A DNA stretch of 64,000 bases from Erythrobacter sp. HL-111 (lineage in GTDB: Bacteria > Pseudomonadota > Alphaproteobacteria > Sphingomonadales > Sphingomonadaceae). Below the pieces are notes generated by a model. The model ran no database searches, was not told the origin of the DNA, and saw nothing but the letters and a program-made list of their open reading frames with translations. Each line of letters opens with the position of its first letter. Position 1 is the first letter of the stretch. This document shows positions 18,313 to 27,467 of the stretch, piece after piece. Where the stretch lies: the NCBI RefSeq assembly GCF_900105095.1, contig NZ_LT629743.1, positions 3,093,501-3,157,500 of the forward strand, in the 5' to 3' direction. The position numbers and the translations under genes are program-made.

Positions 18313-18419
18313 AGTGTCACTGCCTCCACTGTTCGTTACTGGTGATTGGAGAGGTGCCAGCCTGCCCGGCGGGCGGGGTTGTGTTCATTCCGTCGGCCCT
18401 GCCGCCCTTGCATCGCGCT

Positions 18420-18833
<414 letters not shown>

Positions 18834-18883
18834 TTAGCAAGATTGTGACGCGCGGCGCAACAGGACTCGTGACCTTCCCGAAG

Positions 18884-18904
18884 GCTGCCCAGATTTTGGG
18901 CAGC
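18884..18904 (-). terminator. Hairpin just after argC
   Basis: A perfect 8-bp inverted repeat (GCTGCCCA / TGGGCAGC) lies 8 bp past the argC stop on the minus strand, followed by a second small stem (CCTTCGGGAAGG). There is no proper T-tract, so termination would be weak or rho-aided; mRNA 3'-end protection is the alternative. Confidence 0.5.
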
Positions 18905-18912
18905 GCCCTCGC

Positions 18913-19845
18913 TCACAGGCGCAACCCCGCGGTTTCGGGGAGGCCGCACATCAGGTTGAGATTCTGGATCGCCGCGCCGGATGCGCCCTTGCCGAGGTTG
19001 TCGAGCCGGGCGATCAGGCGGGCCTGATTGCTATCGGGACCGCCATCGAACACGGCGAGTTCCATCCCGTCCCACGGCAGGGCGTCGCGCCGCAGCAGGA
19101 TCTCTCCGGGCAGGTCGGGCGATTGGCGGACCGTCACGACCTCGCTTGCCGCGTAGTGGGTTGCAAGTTCGCTCTCGAACATCGGCGCTGAATTGCGCTC
19201 GCTCAGCAGCGTGGCGGGGAGCGGCACATCGACCACCATGCCGCGATGGGCGGGAACAACGGCCGGCGAGAAAACCGGAGCATGGGTAAGCCCGGCATAG
19301 GCCCGCATTTCGGGCAGGTGCTTGTGCCCCAGCGCCAGGCCATAGGCGCGAAAGGCGACGGCGGGATCGGCCTCGAACCGTTCGATCAGCGCATTGCCAC
19401 CACCCGAATAGCCGCTCACCGCGTTGACGGTGTAGGGCCAGTCGGCAGGCAGCATCCCGGCACGCACCAGCGGCGCGAGCAGAGCAAGAAACCCGGTGGG
19501 ATAGCACCCCGGATTGCTCACGAAGCGGGCGTTCGCGATCGCCTCGCGCCCGACGATCTCGGGAAAGCCGTAGATCCATCCCTCGGCGACGCGGTGCGCG
19601 CTCGAGGCGTCGATGATGCGGGTGTCCGCCCCTTCGGCCAGCTTCACCGCCTCCTTCGCCGCCTCGTCCGGGAGGCACAGGATCGCGATGTCGGCGGCGT
19701 GGAGCGCGTCGCGGCGTGCGCCGTCGTCCTTGCGCCGTGCGTCATCCAGCACGATCAGCTCGAATTCGGCGCGGTCCTTCAGCCGGTCGCGGATCTCGAG
19801 CCCGGTCGTGCCCGCCGCACCGTCGATGAAGACCCGCACGCTCAC
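18913..19845 (-). CDS. argC: N-acetyl-gamma-glutamyl-phosphate reductase (type 2)
   Basis: NADPH-dependent third step of arginine biosynthesis. The 310-residue protein starts with the nucleotide-binding strand VFIDGAAGTTGLEIRDRL, has the catalytic Cys in VSNPGCYPTGFLALLAPL (about residue 113) and the SGYSGGGNALIERF segment typical of the short type-2 family. The GTG at 19845 overlaps the stop of the upstream SH3-like gene as GTGA. A second GTG two codons later is the alternative start. Confidence 0.93.
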   Translation of the reverse strand: MSVRVFIDGAAGTTGLEIRDRLKDRAEFELIVLDDARRKDDGARRDALHAADIAILCLPDEAAKEAVKLAEGADTRIIDASSAHRVAEGWIYGFPEIVGREAIANARFVSNPGCYPTGFLALLAPLVRAGMLPADWPYTVNAVSGYSGGGNALIERFEADPAVAFRAYGLALGHKHLPEMRAYAGLTHAPVFSPAVVPAHRGMVVDVPLPATLLSERNSAPMFESELATHYAASEVVTVRQSPDLPGEILLRRDALPWDGMELAVFDGGPDSNQARLIARLDNLGKGASGAAIQNLNLMCGLPETAGLRL

Positions 19846-20210
19846 GCCTCCGCGACCTCGCGCGCGCGGCAATAGCCGCTGGGCCCCGCCGGACCGACAC
19901 AGCCCCAGACCCATTCGCCCGCCCGGTCGAGCACTTCGAAGCGCGTGCCCGCCGGGAGGCGGTGCAGCACCTCGCTGTCCTCGCGCGGGTGGAGCCGCAG
20001 ATCGGCACCCGCCGGACCGATCGCGGCGACCTCAGGGATCACGTAATGCGCGGCGAGATGCTGTCCCGCGAGCGCGATGTGGGCCAGGTCGCCGCGCAGC
20101 GGGAGCGTGCCGGGCTCGGGCCGGGCGACCGGGCCGCGCAGGCCGATCACCCCGTCTGGCACGTCATAGGCCGTCTCGTCCGTCACGCTGTCGGCTGCCG
20201 TGCCGTCCAT
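19842..20210 (-). CDS. SH3-like domain protein
   Basis: A short 122-residue soluble protein. The C-terminal half (about residues 50-118) resembles a bacterial SH3 module: YVIPEVAAIGPAGADLRLHP, then LHRLPAGTRFEVLDRAGEWVWGCVGPAGPSGYCRAREV. The N-terminal half has no recognised motif and no signal peptide is visible. It overlaps argC by GTGA, so the two are co-translated, although a functional link to arginine synthesis is not obvious. The ATG at 20210 is chosen over an upstream in-frame ATG (20270) because the intervening residues are basic and low-complexity. Confidence 0.65.
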   Translation of the reverse strand: MDGTAADSVTDETAYDVPDGVIGLRGPVARPEPGTLPLRGDLAHIALAGQHLAAHYVIPEVAAIGPAGADLRLHPREDSEVLHRLPAGTRFEVLDRAGEWVWGCVGPAGPSGYCRAREVAEA

Positions 20211-20301
20211 TCCTGTGTCGCTCTTCCTCGCTCGCCGGGGGTCCGGGTGAAGCCGCGCGCTTAGCCGCAAGGTACGCCGCGGGCAAGCAAGCCGCCGGGG
20301 A

Positions 20302-21687
<1,386 letters not shown>

Positions 21688-21756
21688 ATTGCAAGCCTAC
21701 TTAACCGCGCTTCGGCGCATGTCACGTCGCAATTCGGTCCGAAAGGGAGACGGGTG

Positions 21757-22563
21757 ATGCGTCCGGTCTGGTTTGCGGGAACGTGTCTTGCGCTCGCCGC
21801 CTGTTCCTCGCCCGAGGATGTCGCCGAAGCGGTGGCCGGCGAAAGCGGCAAAATCCGCCCCGTCGCGGCGGGCGAGAACCCGCGTCCCGTCGATTTCGAG
21901 GACAACGAGGAACGCGGCGGCGGGACGCGCGACTTCTCCTATGCCTGGCCCGCAGAGGTGTCCGCCATTCCCCCGCTCGCCGAACTGCTGACGCGCCGTC
22001 GCGAGGCCGCGCTTGCGGAGCAGAAGGCGGAATGGGAGGAGGCGCTCGCCGAATTCGCGGGCGAGGATTGTGCCGCGTGCAAGGCGCGCGGGTTCCTCAA
22101 GGGCTGGGAGGTCGTCGCCGACACCCCGCGCTTTCTCTCGCTCCAGGGCGAGGCGAGCCTGTTCAGCGGCGGCGCGCACGGCAATCTCGCCTTCGATGCG
22201 CTGGTGTGGGACCGCGAGGCGGGCGCGGCGCTCGACGCGATGGAGCTGTTCACCTCGCCCGAAGCGCTCGCCGAAGCGGTGCGCGCGCCCTATTGCCTTG
22301 CGCTTCTCGCGCAGCAGAACGAGCGGCGCGGCGAAGGATCGACCGAACCTGCCGATCCCTTCGCCGACTGCCCGGCCCTCGATGAACTGGTGATCGCCCC
22401 GGCGAGCGTCGGGGGCGGGGCGTTCGACACGCTCCACCTGCTCGCCGCGCCCTATGTCGCCGGCCCCTATGCCGAGGGGCCCTACACGGTCCGGCTGCCG
22501 GTCACCGAGGCGGTGCGCGCCGCGGCAAGGCCCGAATACCGCGCCGCCTTCGCCGCGCCCTGA
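21757..22563 (+). CDS. Lipoprotein with DUF4163/DUF3298-like (RsiV-type) domain
   Basis: A 268-residue envelope lipoprotein. The start MRPVWFAGTCLALAACSS gives a lipobox with Cys at 16. From about residue 55 the sequence DFSYAWPAEVSAIPPLAELL, and the later VADTPRFLSLQGEASLFSGGAHGN, match the pattern of DUF4163 followed by DUF3298, domains also found in RsiV and PdaC. In RsiV this fold binds lysozyme; whether that holds here is not known. A GGGAG-like sequence precedes the ATG at 21757. map follows 52 bp downstream on the same strand. Confidence 0.75.
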   Translation: MRPVWFAGTCLALAACSSPEDVAEAVAGESGKIRPVAAGENPRPVDFEDNEERGGGTRDFSYAWPAEVSAIPPLAELLTRRREAALAEQKAEWEEALAEFAGEDCAACKARGFLKGWEVVADTPRFLSLQGEASLFSGGAHGNLAFDALVWDREAGAALDAMELFTSPEALAEAVRAPYCLALLAQQNERRGEGSTEPADPFADCPALDELVIAPASVGGGAFDTLHLLAAPYVAGPYAEGPYTVRLPVTEAVRAAARPEYRAAFAAP

Positions 22564-22615
22564 CGACCGGGCGCGGGGACTCGCAAGTGACGCCTGCCCT
22601 CGCTATGTAGGACCA

Positions 22616-23446
22616 ATGACCGAATACCAGCTCGTCGACAGCACCGACACCGTCTACCGCGACGGCACGATCAAGCTCCACACCGAGGAAGGTTTCGAAG
22701 GGATGCGCCGGGCCGGGAGGCTCGCCGCGACCATCCTCGACGAGATCGCCGACTACGTCGAACCGGGCGTCACGACCGAAAGCCTCGACACGCGCATCCG
22801 CGAAATGATGCTCGATGCGGGCGCGGTTCCGGCGACGCTCGGCTATCGCGGCTACACGCATTCGTCCTGCATCTCGATCAACCACGTGATCTGCCACGGC
22901 ATCCCGGGCGACAAGGTGCTGAAGGAAGGCGACATCCTCAACATCGACGTGACGCCGCTGCTCGACGGCTGGCACGGCGACACCAGCCGGATGTTCTATG
23001 CGGGCGAACCGGCGATCAAGGCGAAGCGGCTGGTCGATGTCACCTATGAATGCCTGATGCTCGGGATCGAGGCGGCCTCGAAACCGGGCGCCCGGCTCGG
23101 CGATATCGGCGCCGCGATCGAGGCCCACGCCCGGCAGTTCCGCTACGGCGTGGTGCGCGAATTCTGCGGGCACGGCCTCGGCCGCCTGTTCCACGACGCG
23201 CCCGAAGTCGTCCATGCGGCGAAGGCCGGGACGGGGCCGGAGCTGAAGCCCGGAATGTTCTTCACGATCGAGCCGATGATCAATCTGGGCAAGCCCTGGG
23301 CCAAGGTGCTTGGCGACGGCTGGACGGCGGTGACGCGCGACAAGTCGCTCTCCGCGCAGTTCGAACATTCCCTCGCGATCACCGAGGACGGGGTGGAGAT
23401 TTTCACGAAGAGCCCGACCGGAAGGGACAAGCCGCCTTATTCTTGA
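22616..23446 (+). CDS. map: Methionine aminopeptidase, type I
   Basis: Removes the initiator Met from nascent proteins. The 276-residue protein has the metal-binding residues of the pita-bread fold: the NIDVTPLLDGWHGDTSRMF region (two Asp), the CGHGLGRLFHDAPEV His motif near residue 183, FTIEPMI (Glu) near 218 and the last Glu in the FEHSLAITEDG strand. The N-terminal extension of about 25 residues before the core is normal for alphaproteobacterial members. Start ATG at 22616. Confidence 0.96.
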   Translation: MTEYQLVDSTDTVYRDGTIKLHTEEGFEGMRRAGRLAATILDEIADYVEPGVTTESLDTRIREMMLDAGAVPATLGYRGYTHSSCISINHVICHGIPGDKVLKEGDILNIDVTPLLDGWHGDTSRMFYAGEPAIKAKRLVDVTYECLMLGIEAASKPGARLGDIGAAIEAHARQFRYGVVREFCGHGLGRLFHDAPEVVHAAKAGTGPELKPGMFFTIEPMINLGKPWAKVLGDGWTAVTRDKSLSAQFEHSLAITEDGVEIFTKSPTGRDKPPYS

Positions 23447-23491
23447 GAGGTGCGAGCGAGTCCTTAGCGTGTCTACTCTCTCAGCCGCTTT

Positions 23492-23797
23492 TTACACAAT
23501 GTCGGGCATAGACTGATCGCTCTTTCCGATGTTGCAGGCCTCGCAAAGAATCTGGAGGTTATCCAGCTCGGTTTCGCCACCCTTGCTCCACGGGACGATA
23601 TGGTCGACGTGGAGCTTCGCGCCGCTTGCCACGTCCGCCCCGCACAGTTGGCAACGCGCCCCATCTCTCATCAAAACCAAGGCTCTGAGCCTCCAGTTGA
23701 TATTTCGGGTCGTCCTCTTTCCTTGTCGTTGTGTTCGTTCGATCGTTTCCGGGCCGGCGATCTCCGCACCATTCGCCCACTCGACGAAACAATCTAG
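23492..23797 (-). pseudogene. C-terminal HNH nuclease fragment of an IS-interrupted endonuclease gene
   Basis: Third piece of a gene split by two insertion sequences. The open frame carries the HNH zinc-finger nuclease: CQLC, HVDHIVPWSKGG, an Asn in ELDN and CEACN. The frame continues upstream of the internal ATG at 23680 through INWRLRALVLM and TIERTQRQGKRTTRN to DCFVEWANG, and ends at the IS1380 edge with a CTAG target copy (23794-23797). A 62-residue ORF from 23680 could still be translated, but it would lack the repeat domain. Joined to 25457-25628 and 26473-26689 it restores a 228-residue protein. Confidence 0.85.
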
Positions 23798-23820
23798 CCC
23801 GGATTATTCACCGGCAGTGG
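23798..23820 (+). repeat. Left terminal inverted repeat of the IS1380-family element
   Basis: Starts CCCGGATTATTCACCGG. Positions 1-2 and 7-14 match the right end (CCTCTCTTATTCACGG when read inward). It is flanked outside by the CTAG target copy at 23794-23797. Confidence 0.8.
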
Positions 23821-23905
23821 TCTGACGGGTTGGCGGGAGTGGCGTAAGCATTTGCATTGTTGTAGGAATGTGGTTGCTTAAGCCAGACCTGCAACGGGGC
23901 AAAAT

Positions 23906-25276
23906 ATGCCACAGACCACACCCGCCGGATGCGATGATAGCGCGTCCGTATTTTCGTTTCCAGCAGTGCGCGGCAAGAAGGTCACAGCTGCGTTTGACGG
24001 CGGCAGGCTGACCTCGGATGGCGGGGTCCTGGTGCTGGCTCAGGCCGAGCGCATGATGGGGCTCTGCCAGCGGCTTGCGGCGTGTATTGCCGATCCGCGC
24101 GATCCTGCTCGGGTGGTTCATCGGCTTGAAGATATCCTGCGCGCGCGGATGTTCGCGATCGCCTGCGGCTATGAGGATGCCGATGATCTCGACGCTCTGC
24201 GCGATGATCCGGGCTTCCGCCTTGCGCTGGGCAAGCTGCCGGGATCGGGTGCGGGGTTGGCCAGCCAACCGACGATGAGCCGCTGGGAGAATGCGCCGAG
24301 CACGCGCGAGCTGGCAAAGATGCTGGGGATCATGATCGACATCTACTGCGCCAGCTACCCCACTCCGCCGGCGGCGGTGACGCTGGATATCGATGACACC
24401 TGCGACGTCGTGCACGGCTATCAGCAACTCTCCTTCTGGAACGGACATCATGGGGAGCGCTGCTTCCTGCCGATCCATGTCTACGACACGGCAACGGGCC
24501 GGCCGGTGGCGATGCTGCTGCGCACGGGCAAGACGCCTTCTGGCAAGGAGGCGGCAGGGCATATCCGGCGTCTGGTGCGCCATCTTCGCCGCCACTGGCC
24601 TGATACCCACATCACCATCCGCGGTGACGGGCATTATGGACGGCCCGAGGTCATGGCCTTCTGCGAGGCGGCCCATGTCGATTACGTGTTCGGTCTGCCG
24701 ACCAACGCCGCGCTGCGCGCTGATCCGGTTATCGTCACTGCCGCCGATGCCTGCGCGGTCCGCCGCGCCGAGTGCCAACTCCCGGTCCTGCGCAGCTATG
24801 CCGAGACCCGCTACGGCGCGAAGAGCTGGAACCGCCAGCGCCGCGTCGTCGCCAGGATCGAGGCCAGCACGCTGGGAATGGATATCCGCTACGTCGTCAC
24901 ATCGCTCACCGAAAGCTCGGCCGAGCACATCTATGACACGCTCTACTGCGCGCGCGGGCAGGCCGAGAACCTGATCAAGCTGCACAAGACCCAGCTGGCC
25001 AGTGACCGCACCTCGTGCCGGTCGGCGAACGCCAACCAGATGCGCCTGATCCTGCACACCGCTGCCTACTGGCTGCTGTGGCGCGTTCAGCAGGCGATCC
25101 CAAAGACCACCGCTCTGGCAAAAGCCGAGTTTACGACCCTGCGCCTGCGGCTGCTCAAGGTTGCTGCCCGCGTCATGGAAAGCGCCACCCGAATCCGCGT
25201 AGCGTTCGCCTCTGCGTGCCCCGATGCCGATCTGATGCGTGCCATCGTTCTCGCGCTCAAGCCTGCGCCGACGTAG
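23906..25276 (+). CDS. IS1380-family transposase
   Basis: DDE transposase of 456 residues, a normal length for the family. The N-terminal FDGGRLTSDGGVLVLAQAER block is the family hallmark. The catalytic residues fit TLDIDDTCDVVHG (first Asp, about residue 165), IRGDGHYGRPEV (second Asp, about 234) and YCARGQAENLIKLHK (Glu, about 350). The frame is intact with no stop or shift, so the element may still be active. Confidence 0.95.
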   Translation: MPQTTPAGCDDSASVFSFPAVRGKKVTAAFDGGRLTSDGGVLVLAQAERMMGLCQRLAACIADPRDPARVVHRLEDILRARMFAIACGYEDADDLDALRDDPGFRLALGKLPGSGAGLASQPTMSRWENAPSTRELAKMLGIMIDIYCASYPTPPAAVTLDIDDTCDVVHGYQQLSFWNGHHGERCFLPIHVYDTATGRPVAMLLRTGKTPSGKEAAGHIRRLVRHLRRHWPDTHITIRGDGHYGRPEVMAFCEAAHVDYVFGLPTNAALRADPVIVTAADACAVRRAECQLPVLRSYAETRYGAKSWNRQRRVVARIEASTLGMDIRYVVTSLTESSAEHIYDTLYCARGQAENLIKLHKTQLASDRTSCRSANANQMRLILHTAAYWLLWRVQQAIPKTTALAKAEFTTLRLRLLKVAARVMESATRIRVAFASACPDADLMRAIVLALKPAPT

Positions 25277-25433
25277 CGGGCGCGGCAGTGCCGCAGAAAC
25301 CCCGAGCCAAGTCCTTCAACCAGAAAAGCCCATCGATCACAGCGCGGTGAAACAGACGCCAGCGGTGCCGCACGCCCGCTCTACGCCGCCGCACGCAGCA
25401 GTGGCGTCAAGCTCGCGCCGAGAGGCGCCCAAC

Positions 25434-25456
25434 CGCATCGCCGTGAATAAGAGAGG
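25434..25456 (-). repeat. Right terminal inverted repeat of the IS1380-family element
   Basis: Read inward on the minus strand: CCTCTCTTATTCACGG. It matches the left end at CC and TTATTCAC and is followed outside by the CTAG copy at 25457-25460. Confidence 0.8.
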
Positions 25457-25628
25457 CTAGGGCCTTCCTCCAGCCGCCGAACCGGTTCGCATATGTTCCT
25501 GCTGAGTAGGTAGACAGGGGGCCATCAATGTCCGTATATTTGGGTTGTCTGCCAAGCTTCAGCCAGACGTTGACTAGATTTTCGAATAATTCGTTCTCAG
25601 GGATGTTTAGATTTCGTGAGCGCTCTAG
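25457..25628 (-). pseudogene. Middle fragment of the IS-interrupted HNH endonuclease gene
   Basis: A 172-bp island between the two insertion sequences, bounded by CTAG at both ends. On the minus strand it reads without a stop as ERSRNLNIPENELFENL, then VNVWLKLGRQPKYTDIDGP and YSAGTYANRFGGWRKAL. This is the second homing-endonuclease-associated repeat, ending in the W-R-K-A-L motif shared with the first repeat. It has no start codon or ribosome site of its own, so it is dead coding sequence. The plus-strand frame over the same bases is a shadow. Confidence 0.85.
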
Positions 25629-25642
25629 GCTCAGGACTCATT
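25629..25642 (+). repeat. Terminal inverted repeat of the IS5-type element (low-coordinate end)
   Basis: GCTCAGGACTCATT, matching 13 of 14 bases of the opposite end read inward. It adjoins CTAG at 25625-25628. Confidence 0.85.
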
Positions 25643-26204
25643 GCGGCAGCCAGAAGATGACGGTTGCTGCGATGCAGATGGCGGACATGAAGGTGTGCGC
25701 GCAGCGATCGTAGCGGGTGTGGATCCGGCGCCAGTCCTTGAGTTTGCCGAACATGTTCTCGACCTTGTAGCGTTGGCGATAGAGGGTCGTGTCGTGCGGG
25801 ATGGGCACCTTGCGGTTCGCCTTTGACGGGATGCACGGAGCAATGCCGCGCTGCTCCAGAGCGGCGCGAAACCAGTCAGCATCATAGCCCCGGTCGGCGA
25901 GCAACGCCTTTGCCTTCGGAAAGGCATCGATCATCAGTGCAGCGCCCTTGTAGTCGCTCATCTGCCCTTCACTGAGCAGCATGATCAGCGGGCGGCCCTT
26001 GCCATCGCAGACGGCGTGGAGCTTTGAGTTCAAGCCACCTTTGGTGCGCCCGATACGTCGGGATAGAGCCCCTTTTTTAGCAGGCTTGCTGCTGTCCGAT
26101 GCGCCTTCAGATGGGTGGCATCGATCATCAGCTGATCGGGCTTCCCGCCCTTGGCGGCTAGCTCGGCGAAGATGCGGTTGAACACGCCCAGGCGGCTCCA
26201 GCAT
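25638..26204 (-). CDS. IS5-type transposase, second frame (orfB, catalytic part)
   Basis: Catalytic C-terminal half of the transposase, with GLNSKLHAVCDGKGRPL, LLADRGYDADWFR (second Asp) and the YRQRYKVENMFGKLKDWRRI signature (Glu) near the end. The apparent N-terminal 50 residues from the ATG at 26204 are out-of-frame readthrough of orfA and are probably not made. The functional product should be the orfA-orfB fusion formed by -1 frameshifting at 26072-26078, running 26407 to 25638 (about 256 residues). Confidence 0.85.
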   Translation of the reverse strand: MLEPPGRVQPHLRRASRQGREARSADDRCHPSEGASDSSKPAKKGALSRRIGRTKGGLNSKLHAVCDGKGRPLIMLLSEGQMSDYKGAALMIDAFPKAKALLADRGYDADWFRAALEQRGIAPCIPSKANRKVPIPHDTTLYRQRYKVENMFGKLKDWRRIHTRYDRCAHTFMSAICIAATVIFWLPQ

Positions 26205-26407
26205 ATGAAGCGATTATAGATCGTCTTGTGCGGACCATAACCGACCGGCGCATCACGCCAGCGCAGCCCGTTCCTGATCACAAAGACGATGCCGCTCACG
26301 ATCCGCCGATCATCAACCCGCGGAATGCCGTGCGACAGTGGGAAATAGGGCTCAATCCGGCGCATCTGCGCCTCGCTCAACAACCACAGCTCGGACAACA
26401 GCAACAC
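26030..26407 (-). CDS. IS5-type transposase, first frame (orfA)
   Basis: N-terminal half of the transposase (125 residues if not shifted), with the DUF4096-like start LSEAQMRRIEPYFPLSHGIPRVDDRRIVSGIVFVIRNGLRWRDAP and the first catalytic Asp in QLMIDATHLKAHRT. The last ~17 residues after LLKKG belong to the unshifted short product. The upstream part of this frame and orfB together make the full DDE enzyme. Confidence 0.88.
   Translation of the reverse strand: MLLLSELWLLSEAQMRRIEPYFPLSHGIPRVDDRRIVSGIVFVIRNGLRWRDAPVGYGPHKTIYNRFICWSRLGVFNRIFAELAAKGGKPDQLMIDATHLKAHRTAASLLKKGLYPDVSGAPKVA
26072..26078 (-). promoter_or_regulatory. Programmed -1 ribosomal frameshift site of the IS5-type element
   Basis: On the minus strand the heptamer A-AAA-AAG sits exactly in the orfA zero frame (CTA AAA AAG), the canonical X-XXY-YYZ slippery sequence. 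A -1 slip moves ribosomes into orfB (GCT AAA AAA GGG). This explains how two overlapping frames give one DDE transposase. Confidence 0.8.
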
Positions 26408-26458
26408 CTCCCTGGTGCCGCCATTGAATCAACCGATTGCCTCCCGCGCAAGCGATTT

Positions 26459-26472
26459 AATGGGTCCTGAGC
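26459..26472 (-). repeat. Terminal inverted repeat of the IS5-type element (high-coordinate end)
   Basis: Read inward on the minus strand: GCTCAGGACCCATT. It adjoins CTAG at 26473-26476. Confidence 0.85.
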
Positions 26473-26689
26473 CTAGACCGGCTGCATCAAGAGCCTTACG
26501 CCAAGATCCGAAACGACGGGCGAGCGTCGAGCTATGGTAAAGACCAATTTCGTTGAACTGATCAATCGTGACAGTCTTTGTTCCAAGCCGATTTGCAACT
26601 GAACGCAGCTCTTCGAGGAGATCAGAGTCTGGAACGTCTCGATGGTAAGGCTCTAGCTGGAATTTCAAAGGATTTTCCTCGAACGGCAT
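26473..26689 (-). pseudogene. N-terminal fragment of the IS-interrupted HNH endonuclease gene
   Basis: First piece of the broken gene, 72 codons from the ATG at 26689 to the IS5 junction. It contains the first homing-endonuclease-associated repeat: DLLEELRSVANRLG, TVTIDQFNEIG, HSSTLARRFGSWRKAL, DAAGL. The frame runs 14 codons past the junction into the IS end, so the cell could make an 86-residue repeat-only peptide without nuclease. The natural continuation is at 25624 after removing the IS and one CTAG. Confidence 0.85.
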
Positions 26690-26804
26690 GGATCAACTGA
26701 AATACTCATTTCGGCAGGGCATGATGCCTTCGTCGGCAAGCCCATGCAAATTAGTATCGATTGCCTACGGCTAGCTCGCAGATCCCGAACTCGCGCCACT
26801 CATC

Positions 26805-27467
26805 TCACAAGAACCACACGAACAACACCCCCACCATCACCCCAATCACGCCGAGCGAAAAGCCGAGCATCCACGCCGCCGGCTTCGACACCCGCCCCAG
26901 CACCTTCCATTCATAGCCGAGCGCGATTCCCAGCGTGATCGGCACCTGCGCCGCGATCGCGACGGGATCGGGCAGGCCCGCCACCTGCACCACGCGGGCA
27001 TAGGCCGGGGTCATCAGCGCGAGCGTTGCGATCAGCATCGCCTGCCGATGCGCGTGCATGTCGCGCCTCCGGGCGAAATGCAGCGCGGCGAAATAGAGGG
27101 GCAAGAAGGTCACGAACGCGGCGAGGTTCACCACCGTCACCTCCGGGCGGCCCAGTTCCAGCCCGATATTGACCGAGATGATGCCGCCAGACACCGCCAT
27201 CGCACCCACCAGCGCCATCGAGGCGCGTCCCAAGGCGCGGTGGAGGTCCAGCCGGTGCTCCGCCGCGAGCCAGGCCTGCGAGGCGAGGAGGCCGAGCCAT
27301 GCCACCATGCTGCCTGCGTGCAGCACCACGATCGGCGTGTAGCGCGCCTGCACCGCCGGATCGGCAACCGCCCTGGCCGCGAAGGCGAGCAGGGTGAAGC
27401 CCAGCAGCGCCTGCGCGATGCGGCTCAGCAGCAGGTTCGAGTTGCGATGGCTTTCGGGGGCGCGCAT
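26805..27467 (-). CDS. Multi-pass membrane protein in the ccmAB operon, function unknown
   Basis: A 220-residue protein with about six to seven hydrophobic helices. Conserved-looking His residues sit at helix ends: VVLHAGSMVAWLG (about 53-65), DLHRALGRASM (about 80) and DMHAHRQAMLIA (about 140). The pattern recalls DUF2306-like predicted membrane proteins, some of which may bind heme; this is inference. The ATG at 27467 overlaps the ccmB stop (TGATG), so it is co-translated with the heme exporter. It sits where ccmC is found in many genomes, but does not show the CcmC WWD tryptophan motif. Confidence 0.65.
   Translation of the reverse strand: MRAPESHRNSNLLLSRIAQALLGFTLLAFAARAVADPAVQARYTPIVVLHAGSMVAWLGLLASQAWLAAEHRLDLHRALGRASMALVGAMAVSGGIISVNIGLELGRPEVTVVNLAAFVTFLPLYFAALHFARRRDMHAHRQAMLIATLALMTPAYARVVQVAGLPDPVAIAAQVPITLGIALGYEWKVLGRVSKPAAWMLGFSLGVIGVMVGVLFVWFL

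Larger units (their letters stand above)
23798..25456 (+). mobile_element. IS1380-family insertion sequence, complete
   Basis: A 1,659-bp element with one transposase gene. Both ends carry CC(N4)TTATTCAC-type inverted repeats and are flanked by direct copies of CTAG (23794-23797 and 25457-25460), giving a 4-bp target duplication as expected for IS1380. The boundary is supported independently because precise removal with one CTAG rejoins the HNH reading frame. About 180 bp after the transposase stop (25277-25456) is non-coding element sequence. Confidence 0.9.
25629..26472 (-). mobile_element. IS5-family (IS427-type) insertion sequence, complete
   Basis: An 844-bp element on the minus strand with two overlapping frames, orfA (26030-26407) and orfB (25638-26204), and imperfect terminal repeats GCTCAGGACTCATT / GCTCAGGACCCATT (13 of 14). 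It is flanked by CTAG at 25625-25628 and 26473-26476. Because CTAG is palindromic, a TA duplication with slightly longer repeats is equally consistent. Visibly less GC-rich than the neighbouring genes. Precise removal with one CTAG restores the HNH frame. Confidence 0.92.

Noticed and set aside
25528..25713. Small plus-strand frame between the two insertion sequences
   Set aside because: It is the complement of the HNH middle fragment and IS5 end.
26805..27467. ccmC identity for the third gene of the ccmAB operon
   Set aside because: No WWD-type tryptophan motif and different helix/His pattern; left as unknown.
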